The notes beneath the pieces were generated by a model that was not told the origin of the DNA, ran no database searches, and saw only the letters and a program-made list of their open reading frames with translations. DNA of 64,000 nt from contig OX336343.1 in the NCBI GenBank assembly GCA_946902875.1, positions 10,529,754 to 10,593,753 of the forward strand. Reading direction: 5' to 3'. This DNA is from Nematopogon swammerdamellus (lineage: Eukaryota > Arthropoda > Insecta > Lepidoptera > Adelidae). This document shows positions 55,685 through 64,000 of the stretch, in pieces. A program made the translations under genes and the position numbers. The stretch's first letter is position 1. Each line of letters starts with the position of its first letter.

Positions 55685-57664
55685 CTTTCTTTTTCTATCA
55701 TTTATTGATTTACGTTTTGTTTATAGACGTCCAGAGATACCAGCCTTTCGGCTACAAAATCCAGACGTCTACTACCTGCACTCTTGCGAGTACAGTGATC
55801 ATGTATGCCAGATCGAGGCCCCATAGCTGCTCTGTCGAACGTCCGTTCTTCCGAAAAAATCCCATGGGAAACACAGGCTGCGACCTTTCCCCAGCCGATC
55901 CGAGCCACCACCCGTCCACCCGAAGGAACCCCCGACCGAAGTCGAGAGCCGGGGGTGAAGCCTTCACTGCCACTGGGGTCAGCACCCTATCCAACCGCAA
56001 CCTGTGCCCAGGGCCTCAGCGTTTTGTACTAGCCCAAAGGCTTTTGTTTTCACCAGCTATGTATATGCGTGGAAGTGCATATGGCCACCACCTAATGTGT
56101 ACCGGGGATCCACCGGTCTCGAATGACAGACTTACGTCAGCGTCATTAACTCGTGAGAAATCCATCCCACATCCACATATAAGTGTGTGTAGCACCGACA
56201 TACCGATCTACATTATTCGCATGTCTACCAATTCTCCACATTGGTTACGGAGCTCTAAGTGGCTCACCACTCGCAGCTTTCGCTACTTATTCCCGTGTTA
56301 GGTGCTTTAACTACACAAGTACGGAAGCACCAGGGAATCAACGCTAAACCACAACCCCTGCGAGACCAACTCCAGTGTTCCGTGCAGAAGCACGAAGCAT
56401 TCTGGGGCTTTTAACGGAACCCCGCAGTACTCAACCCAGCGTTTAGGGTATTATCTCATTTGACCCACCGACCTGAGTGGAGTCAGCAGCGTGAGCTAAG
56501 AGGAGGCCGAAGCACAGAATAGAAAAGAGTACTCCGTACAGAAGCTGCTCTGTACAAACACTCACAAAGAAATAGCTACTCTGCGACGACGCGATAAACT
56601 ACAAATTGACTCGCACAGAGCTGCATGCCTAAACACGATAACTGCCTACATTTCGCTTCTCTTTCTGTCGTGTAACTCTATCTCGAAAGCGCGTCGTTCA
56701 GCGCGTCTAAGGGCTGTGTCTTTGTGCTGTCTTATTGTGAGGAATAAAATGAAGATGATACCTACCAACTTTTATCGTTCTAGCTACCAACGATACGATA
56801 TTTAGGTACGGCAAATTCATGCGAACAAATTCATGCATGCGTTAGCGTCACAATTAGTTTCTCACATCGAAGCGTGCATTGCGTGCAACCTTCCAGTGAT
56901 AGTTTTGTTTGATCAATAAATTTAATGATCAATGATCATCTACAATGTACCTATTATCCTTATACAAATTAGGCCATACATACCACGCTGTTCGGCGTCA
57001 TCTAACTAATGTTATTGGCAATATAATATTATTTTTAAATCTATGACCTCCTACTAATATGAATAAATAAATTACTAGAAATAAATCAAATTGCTGTTGC
57101 TGTTTACAAAACACTTACCTTTCTTCGTCTCTCGGCAATGAAAAAAAAGACAAGTTTTCATTTGTCTTTTGACTTTTGCACCCGTCCACTGCACAATAAT
57201 TACGTGATTTCGACATTTTCTAAATTCGAAAGCGCCACGCGCCCGGTCTGGCTGGATAGCAGCAGCCCACTGTTAATTGTAGATTAGTCGGTACGCCAAG
57301 CGAAGCGGTAGGCATTTAACTCGCGACCTTGAGCGAGTGACGAAGGCCTGGCCGAAGCCCCCAACTTAGTACTCATATCGAGAACAAGTTCTCTACCACA
57401 CATTATTTCTAACAGTGACGCCCGTTACACCGCCCAGTTGCGGGATAGGGTAGCCAACTGCTAGTTTTAAGGGTAGCCACCGTGTGGTCTGCATAGGGGA
57501 GCGTCACGGATCCTAGTACCCAACTCCGACAACTTGGACGACTAAACGCCTCTGCGACCCCGTACAAAGGTCGCTAATACGGGTCTATGGATACTGGTGG
57601 CCGGGCCCGACACCTTGGGTAGACCGAAGTCTACCACTGCGATCGCTCCCCAGCGACTACCCTA
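55685..57664 (-). mobile_element. Unclassified 1.98-kb insertion flanked by a 15-bp duplication
   Basis: The insertion lies inside a SINE with the perfect 15-bp target duplication AGAACTGGTCGGAAA, a length usual for LINE-type integration. It has no clear poly-A tail and no inverted ends. The parts at 55740-56560 and 57235-57660 are GC-rich and non-coding on inspection. The middle (56560-57235) is AT-rich and holds a THAP-like exon on the minus strand. It may be a composite of a retroelement and captured or inserted gene sequence. Confidence 0.65.
57119..57216 (-). CDS. THAP-domain first exon (partial gene)
   Basis: An ATG at 57214-57216 opens 32 codons, MSKSRNYCAVDGCKSQ through LSFFSLPRDEE, ending at a consensus donor AG|GTAAGT (57118-57113). 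The spacing C-x4-C and the LPRD block match the beginning of the THAP zinc-dependent DNA-binding domain (C2CH). That domain occurs in cellular transcription factors and in P-element transposases. The second exon with the remaining Cys and His ligands was not found in the following 1.5 kb, so the gene is incomplete here. Confidence 0.6.
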
Positions 57665-57722
57665 AGAACTGGTCGGAAAACACAAACTATTTACATAGCC
57701 GTTTAGACCGACGTTTACTAAG
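57665..57722 (-). mobile_element. SINE, remaining 5' piece after the insertion
   Basis: The SINE body continues with AACACAAACTATTTACATAG and CCGTTTAGACCGACGTTTA, then stops. It is the other half of the copy at 55545. Confidence 0.8.
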
Positions 57723-58252
57723 GTAACTTTACTAAGGGATAAGGGCAAGATGTCGTGCTAAATGGCGACAGGAAAGCTACCGGTCATCTAAGCGCGGTCC
57801 TTTCAAGTCCTGCAATAGGTAAATGTTTTCGGGCCTTAGTTTGACGATGGTCGTTGATCAGTTTGCGCGGTAATACCAACGGGCGATTCGCACGAGCTCT
57901 TGCAGCACAACGCCGTTAGCTCTGGTTACACCGATTGTCGTGATTTAACTTGGTAATAGGTAGGTATGTATGTATATTATAATTGAGAACTGATAACAGG
58001 CGACAGAATTTAGAGAGAATTATGAATAATTAAAATATTCCACGAAGCTTAGATTTCGTTACACTGCTTTACAAATTCGTTTACTCCCAAACCCTTCTTA
58101 AAGGGCACCTAACTACATACATAATATGCGTGTAAGCAAACAAATAGCCAAGAACATTGTGCCCTAATAGAGTTAGTCGCAAAGAATTAAAAAGGACAGA
58201 CAACACATCAACTTGTCGAGAGGGTGAAAGAAACTTCACACTTTACAAAGAA
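57723..58252. other. Intergenic region
   Basis: No gene or named repeat was recognised. Confidence 0.35.
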
Positions 58253-58350
58253 AGGGAAGCACTGGCGTGACATATAGCTTATCAAGCTGTTACGGGCTGA
58301 CATCACAGTGATATAGTCAACAGTTTCAGATTCCATAAAAAAAAAACCGG
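58253..58350 (+). mobile_element. SINE 3' end only
   Basis: A diverged tail of the family: GGGAAGCACTGGCGTGACAT, GGGCTGACATCACAG and CAGATTCCATAAAAAAAAA. Confidence 0.75.
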
Positions 58351-58492
58351 TACACCTAGTTCCGTACCACCGCGTAATTGGGACATTTTTATTATTTGTT
58401 TATTATACTTGAATTTGCACTAATCACGTGCTATATTACCGTTTTTACGATAAGTATATCAAAAACAAATAAAAACGTAAAAAAATGTTTTT

Positions 58493-58999
58493 TTAACCCC
58501 CGACGAAAAAGAGGGGTGTTAGGGGTGTTATAAGTTTAACGTGTGTGTGTATGTGTGTGTTGGTGTGTGTGTTTGTGGCATCGTAGCTCCCAGACGGATG
58601 AACCGATTTGGATGCAGTTTTTTTTAATTTGAAAGCTGGTTTAATCGGGATGGTTATTGGCTAGGTTTGTAATCAAATAATCAAGTAATTAAGTAATAAA
58701 AAAATTATTATCTTAAAAAGTAGACCGATTTGTCTGCGGTTTTAAAAAAAGCTTTAAATAAAAGTGTAATTACAAATAAAAAAAAAACAGACTTTATTAC
58801 TAATACTTATACTTTATTACTTGATTACTAACATTTCGGTTGAACCAGATTTCTAATAAAAAAACCGCATCCAAATCGGTCCATCCGTTTGGGAGCTACG
58901 ATGCCACAGGCAGACACACAGTCAGACATACGCACACACACAGAGCGACAGACGGAGGCGTTAAACTTATAACACCCCTCATTTTGCGTTGGGGGTTAA
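58493..58999. mobile_element. piggyBac-like MITE, TTAA-flanked
   Basis: Inverted ends CCCCCGACG ... GGGGTGTTA ... AAGTTTAACG bound a 499-bp unit and sit between TTAA (58493-58496) and TTAA (58996-58999). TTAA target duplication and ends starting with C-runs are features of piggyBac-type elements. It contains a CA/TG microsatellite, CGTAGCTCCCAGACGGATG in one arm, and the inverted copy in the other. No transposase is present. Confidence 0.75.
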
Positions 59000-59585
59000 A
59001 AATTACTAATATGTCATACTTGTTCTTACCAGCTATCTTCTGTCCTATGCAAACGGAGCGCGTATCGGCCGACTGCGCCGTAAGAAGGCAGAATGTACTG
59101 AATTGTGTGTCAATGGCATTTCTGTGTTGTGAATTGATTTGGTCGTCGGGACCCGCGGGTAATACTGAAGTAGTGCTCGAGCTAAACTCGCTGAAGGGTT
59201 AGTGAGTAGGGTCCGAGTCCGGGAGAGTGAAGTGTAAAGTTGGCGTGTTGCTTCTGAAGAGGCCGACGGAAGTGAACAACCATCAGTTGAACGTTTCTTG
59301 TATGTATTTTACGTATTTCAATGTTTCCGTGTTGTTTGGCCAGTTCAATGTAGCCGACACAGCTGAAGGGAAGCGCTGACTTTTGTTTAGATACAAAGCC
59401 AATAAAAACCCGACCCTTAAAAAGTCAAAAATAATTTCCGGGGGACCGCTAAGTAAATACCCGCGCAGCTCTGAGTTTTTATATTTTATTTACTTTGCGG
59501 TCCCCGACTCCTTTAAGTAAGTAAACTGAAATTATTTATGACTTTTTAAGGGTCGGGGTTTTTTAAATTTCTAATTTAACTTTTA
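59000..59585. other. Intergenic region with SINE relic and inverted segment
   Basis: Bases 59336-59385 retain a SINE fragment (CCAGTTCAATGTAGCCGACA). Bases 59405-59445 and 59520-59560 are inverted relatives (CCCGACCCTTAAAAAGTC and GACTTTTTAAGGGTCGGG). No gene is supported. Confidence 0.5.
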
Positions 59586-59589
59586 TTTC

Positions 59590-59775
59590 AAGCTTTAAAA
59601 AAAACCGCATCCAAATCGGTCCGCTTTTTAAGATAATATTTTTTATTACTTAATTACTTGATTACAAACATAGCTAAGAACCATCCCGATTAAACCATCT
59701 TTTTAATAAAAAAAAAACCGCATCAAAATCGGTTCATCCGTTTGGGAGCTACGATGCCACAGACAGACAAACCCT
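59590..59775. repeat. Half copy of the TTAA MITE family
   Basis: AAAACCGCATCCAAATCGGT and GGGAGCTACGATGCCACAGA are shared with the MITE at 58493-58999 and with 62325-62395. Confidence 0.7.
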
Positions 59776-61003
59776 GTTGAATATTGTTTTACGTAAATAC
59801 GTTCCGTCAATTTCCACGACTTAATTTTGAATGTCATTCGACACTTTTTTTTCATAAAAAAACATTTAACTTTTTCATCATAAGGATTTAGTAAAGTTTA
59901 ATAGGCGACGACGTAGCTCCTGGTAGATGTAGCGGGTCGGTACGTCAGGCTGTTATAATATTTTTTATTAAAGGAAACATAGATGTTTTATTTGTTACTA
60001 GCTTTTGCCCGCGGCTTCGCTCGCGTTAAATTCGTATTCAAAAAGAAGAAAGTAAGTGAGCCCGCTACCGTACCTTTATTTCGGCGCGCGGAACAATCCG
60101 GTTTGTATGAGAGCCACATCTTAGCGTAACCGGAACGTATTGATTTTATTTAGCCTATCCTGTGTCCCATATAGTTAAATGCGCTTGTACTAAGTGTCAT
60201 CGAATTCGAATGATCGGTTTAAGAGTTATGGAGGAACATACATACAGAAAATATTTCTAAAAATCGTCAATTTAGTTTTAGTCTACAAACGCACTATCTC
60301 ATAAAACAAAGTAACTTACCCCATGACCATCCCTTACAGATTTATTATTAGTACCAATGTATATGTATTGAATAAGTGTGTTAAGGTAACCAAACACGCT
60401 GTATAATAAAACAAATAATAATTCAAAACATTTAATTTCAAAACTTACATTTTCAAAGTTACAAAATGTTATGTAATCTGATTCTCACCTTACTGTACCA
60501 ATTAGTGGCGCTAGGCGCAGCAATTTACGACCAAATGTACAAAGAAATGCGCACTCTTGTAGGACCTTCTCACACTCACTAGATTGCGATCCACTTATTA
60601 ATATAAAGTATAATGTTAAACATCTAGTGTTTGACAAAGTCTTTTGACACGTCTCCATTTATAATGTGCGTACGACGGGTGTATAATTTTTGAGCAATTT
60701 TCCTCGAGTGAGGGCGTAAATATGACATTATAAATAATCCAGCGACTCAGGTAAATGGTTATGGCGACACGAACTTGTAGGGGGTGCCTAATTTACTTAT
60801 AGGTGAAATTATTCACAGAAGTTAGTGTGGGTTAGTTAGGCCAAATACATTAAAAATCTGTCAAGTGCGAGTTTTACTCGCGCAGGGAGGTTTCCGTATC
60901 TATCCGCTATCAATAATATCCGCCTATCCGCTCAGGTGGCATGGTCTTCGAATTTTAATTTCGAAGATATGTAGGACGATTGTCATTAGTAGACGATTAG
61001 TCA
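59776..61003. other. Intergenic region with repeat fragments
   Basis: It contains GCTTTTGCCCGCGGCTTCGC (60000-60020), a sequence common in insect repeat families. A GAACTCGCGC-like module with GGTTTCCGTATC lies near 60890. No gene is supported. Confidence 0.45.
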
Positions 61004-61386
61004 GCCTCGATAGCTCAGTGGTGCAGACAGTCAACTGTCGCTATTGAATGTTAAGCAACGCTGGGTGCGGTCAGTACTTGGATGGGTGACCGCTGACCGT
61101 TGGAGGCTGACCGAGGTTCGGATTCCTTGTAAAACTGTAGGTCCCTTCCCTCCTAATCTTACTTGGTGGTAGGCTTTAACCCGCCCGGGTTGGTACCACC
61201 GTACTGAATGAAACGTCGGTCGAAACGGCTATGTAAATAGTTTGTGTTTTCCGACCAATTCAGTGTAGCCGGCACGATCAAAGGGGGAAGCACTGACATG
61301 GCACCTAGTTCACCCGGTGCTATGGGCTGACATCACGGACGTTGTAGGTGATGTAGCCAACCGTGTCAGTTTCCATAAAAAAAAAA
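61004..61386 (+). mobile_element. Full-length SINE with composite tRNA/5S-like head
   Basis: It closely matches the 26998 copy, with the same TAGCTCAGTGG box, 5S-like TTAAGCAACGCTGGGTGCGG and CAGTACTTGGATGGGTGACC, body and CCATAAAAAAAAAA tail. The 5' junction is at CGATTAG|TCAGCCTCG. Confidence 0.9.
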
Positions 61387-62280
61387 CCCCGATCGGAGAG
61401 AAGCCGCAATGAGGTCGATGGCAATTGACGGTGGGAAAATGACAGCACCTGATTGAGGTCGTTGGAAATTGAGCGGCTATCTTTTTTCTTTCAGCAATGC
61501 AATGTATAAAAGCCTGTGGCGCCATCTATTTTTGCGTTTTGCGTGACTAATCGATTTTATTGCACGTTTGTTGTATGGGAGCCCCACTTAATTAAAAAAA
61601 AAACTGTTTTTAATAATTTTTTGTTATATCCGCCATAGTAACACATGTTATGTGAACATTTCAACGGGGTACCTATTACGGTTCAAGAGATACAGCCCTC
61701 GGACAGACGAACGGACGGACAGACAGACAGACGGCGGAGGCTTAGTAATAGGCTTCCGTACGGGATACGGAAACCTAAAAAGATTGAGTGGCTATCATAC
61801 GTTGCATAAAGTTTAATTCGTCCCCAATTAGGTATTCCCTACAAAATAAAAGTTAAATTACAAATTAAAAAAAAGCTCCGACACATCAACAAACCTTAAA
61901 AAAGTAACAAATAATTTCAACTTAGTTAATTAATGGTATCGGGGTACCGAGTTTACTTTTTTTACTTAGCGGTCCCCCGACGCATTTATTAACTAAGCTC
62001 AAATTATTATTTACTTTTAAGAGTTGTTGATGTGTCGGGAGTTTTTTAAATTTGTAATAAAATTTTTATTTCAAGTTTTTTAAGAGACATAATTTGAACT
62101 TGTAATAATTTTGTTAAGTTAGGTTACGTTAGGTTACTTTACAAGTACATAAATTAGTTTTGTGATAATGTCAGCGACGCGACGACGAGTGAAAGTGTAA
62201 TACATTTCCATTTTACAACTGAGATCCTACCATCAATTAGGAAAAATGCTCATGACCTTCGAATCGGCTGACCTCATTTT
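61387..62280. repeat. Dispersed repeat region with an uninterrupted empty-site copy
   Basis: Bases 61610-61790 hold the uninterrupted version of the repeat split by a MITE at 40411 (CCGCCATAGTAACACATG ... CTATTACGGTTCAAGAGATA). Bases 61880-62040 contain an inverted pair (CTCCGACACATCAACA and TGTTGATGTGTCGGGAG). No gene is supported. Confidence 0.6.
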
Positions 62281-62398
62281 CATCAAACATAGCTAAGACC
62301 CATCCCGGTTAAACCAGCTTTCTAATTAAAAAAACCGCATCCAAATCGGACCATCCGTTTCGGAGCTACGATGCCACAGACAGACACACAGTCAGACA
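62281..62398. repeat. Half copy of the TTAA MITE family
   Basis: AAAAACCGCATCCAAATCGG and GGAGCTACGATGCCACAGAC match the family, and the piece ends where a LINE-C tail starts. Confidence 0.65.
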
Positions 62399-62560
62399 CG
62401 CCGCGCCGCCGGCCTGACAGGCGCCTGCAATCGTTACCACCGCACACGACCGAATATCCATGGGCGTTTTAGACACCTTGCGGGTGGCTCGGCGGGGCCC
62501 CATGCTTTCTATACATGCCATTCTATATATGCCGCGCTTTCTATAAAAACAATTTTTATG
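62399..62560 (+). mobile_element. LINE family C, 3' tail
   Basis: GCCTGACAGGCGCCTGCAAT, CCATGGGCGTTTTAGACACC and a degenerate CGCTTTCTATAAAAAC end mark the family. Confidence 0.7.
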
Positions 62561-62739
62561 AGTCACGAGTTGGTGATTACGACATAAAAAATATGAACGG
62601 AAACGTAGCGGCCATAGCTAGTAGCATTATTTCCTCATTGCGTGACCAAGCGCTCGAGTTCAGAATGATTTCATTTGCAGGATGAATTTAATTAGGTACT
62701 TAGGAGTTTTTTTTTATTCGGGAGCGTGCCGTGTTGGAG

Positions 62740-62870
62740 GAAAATATACATGCATACACAACACACGCCGTATCCCGACAATCGGGGTAAGCAGAGTAAT
62801 AATCGGCGTTGTGCTACAAGTATTCTAGTAAATTACAGGACAACACCGAACACCACATTTAGCAAAGTAA
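62740..62870 (+). repeat. Dispersed repeat, uninterrupted copy
   Basis: CACGCCGTATCCCGACAATCGGGGTAAGC is the empty-site counterpart of the LINE-C-interrupted copy at 53690-53900. Confidence 0.75.
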
Positions 62871-63239
62871 TCGGACAAGATATAAATGCTCGTCATGTGG
62901 CTATCAAGTTATAGCATCAAACATCATCATACAGTCAAAGAGAGCTACAAACGAGAGTACATTGCATAGTAGAATCATGAAATATTATAGAGGATTGTCA
63001 CAAGAAGACTCGCTTGTTTTACATATCGTCCTTTTGGTTAGGCAACCGTCTATAAATGTATATTTTTTTAAGTAAGCTGTATTAATTACATCAGTACAGT
63101 GGAGGACTGTATCCCTTTGAACATCCGGTTAGGCAGTATTGTAAAGTAGTATTATTAACTTTATTTCACATTCTTAAAATTTTACATTAATTTTACATAT
63201 ATTATACAAAAGAGTAATAAAAATACACAAAATTAATAT
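62871..63239. other. Intergenic AT-rich DNA
   Basis: No gene or clear repeat was recognised. Confidence 0.35.
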
Positions 63240-64000
63240 AAAAATTAAAAACGGTAATACCGCCGGCGGCGGGAGACAAACCTCCAAGCACGCCGGCGGG
63301 TGCAGGCCGTGGCTACGGAGCTCTCCGGGACGACGCGAGGCAAGCTACGAGCGATAGGTGGTGGTACTAGACACGTAGGCCACCACCACCCCCATCCCGG
63401 AGAGCTCCGTATCCGCCGGACTGCACGGCGACGTCGTCGCGCTGCTCTCTTAACGTCTTCTTCATCGCGCGCGCGTCGCCTCAAGGGCGCACTGCACCAC
63501 CGGTAGCGGGGGCCCTAGACGGGACGTGAGGTCCCGATGACCCCAAGCTGGCCGATGGTGGACGTCGTCGCCCTCACCGTAGATGTTGTGGCTCGGCCGA
63601 CGTCAACGCTCCATGTTCGCCGTCGATGAAATGCACCGGCGGCGCCGGCGTGGAGCTGGGTGGTGGGGCGTGCGTGTGGTGTCCGAGAAGAAAGGCGGCT
63701 CTTGTGTTGGACGACCCGGGCGCGGGGAGGCCGGGCGACGCGGCGGTGGGCGGAGGCAGTGCTGCTGCGGGCGAGCGGTGGCGGCGGCGGCGTCGAAGTC
63801 GAGCGCAGCGGCGGCCGGCCGTCGCTGCAGAGCCTGCTCTCCATCACGCGTGTCGCGTCCCGGGTGGTCTGCAGCCGCTTCTGTCGTCAGGTATGTCGAG
63901 CTGGTGAAGTACCGGGGGCACCGAGCGGCGGCGGTGGTGATGCCGGCACGGTGCCTCTAACCGTGCGGGTCGCTGCGCCGCTGGAGAAGGGTCCGCGCGT
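63240..64000. other. GC-rich anonymous region to the window edge
   Basis: Composition changes abruptly at 63250 from AT-rich to strongly GC-rich with CGG/GGC triplets. Frames are open on both strands as a result of the composition, rich in Arg, Ala and Gly, and none shows a domain. An exact 17-bp inverted pair, TACGGAGCTCTCCGGGA at 63314-63330 and its complement at 63395-63411, could form a hairpin. It may be the end of a GC-rich retroelement or of a gene continuing beyond the window. Confidence 0.45.

Noticed and set aside
55633..56301. 222-residue plus-strand ORF
   Set aside because: It spans the SINE/insertion border and its 15-bp target duplication, and no domain is visible.
55685..57664. 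P-element insertion
   Set aside because: A THAP-like exon is present, but the ends are not inverted repeats and the 15-bp duplication does not fit the 8-bp duplication of P elements.
63245..63960. Arg/Ala/Gly-rich ORFs on both strands at the right edge
   Set aside because: High GC makes all frames open; none has a recognisable domain or start context.

Overview
The window looks like an insect nuclear genome, most probably a moth or butterfly. It is AT-rich, its genes carry introns or secretory leaders, and dispersed repeats with the character of lepidopteran SINEs, CR1/Jockey-like and RTE-like LINEs, MITEs and a Ty3/gypsy-type LTR element fill most of it. Only three host genes are well supported. 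The first (1942-3285, +) encodes an unrecognised single-pass membrane protein with a Cys-rich ectodomain. The second (23388-24905, -) is an intronless secreted acid-lipase-like alpha/beta hydrolase with an unusual coiled-coil N-terminal extension. The third (27694-30242, +) is a GMC oxidoreductase of at least three exons whose first coding exon was not found. Host-gene assignments rest on motifs read by eye, and no database was searched.

Layout. 1-5.7 kb: GC-rich upstream DNA with a possible promoter, the membrane-protein gene, then a hairpin MITE. 5.9-14.0 kb: an LTR retrotransposon with 164/165-bp LTRs and an ATAT target duplication. A LINE (family A) with an intact EN-RT frame is inserted at its gag-pol boundary. 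14.8-21.25 kb: a four-layer nest, with a SINE split by a LINE (family B), which is split by a 3.58-kb DNA transposon with about 0.5-kb terminal inverted repeats, which itself carries another SINE. 21.8-23.2 kb: a truncated LINE-A. 23.4-30.3 kb: the lipase and GMC genes. 31.3-34.3 kb: LINE-A, LINE and RTE relics. 34.39-38.53 kb: a DNA transposon with an intron-containing, frameshifted transposase and about ten subterminal repeats. 39-43 kb: LINE tails, SINEs and MITEs. 45.3-50.0 kb: a segment bounded by a perfect 36-bp inverted repeat, holding an unknown exon, an inverted 100-bp satellite and a cluster of AACCGGTT palindromes. 51.5-53.0 kb: a pyrimidine tract, a heat-shock-element-like repeat and a 0.9-kb MITE. 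54-62.5 kb: SINEs, one of them split by a 1.98-kb insertion carrying a THAP-domain first exon, a piggyBac-like MITE and other repeats. 63.2-64.0 kb: GC-rich anonymous DNA.

The three host genes show no sign of acting in one pathway. The window is mainly a record of mobile-element succession. Its most informative parts are nested insertions, filled sites with matching empty sites, and one SINE family whose 5' head combines a tRNA-like box A with a 5S rRNA-like internal region.
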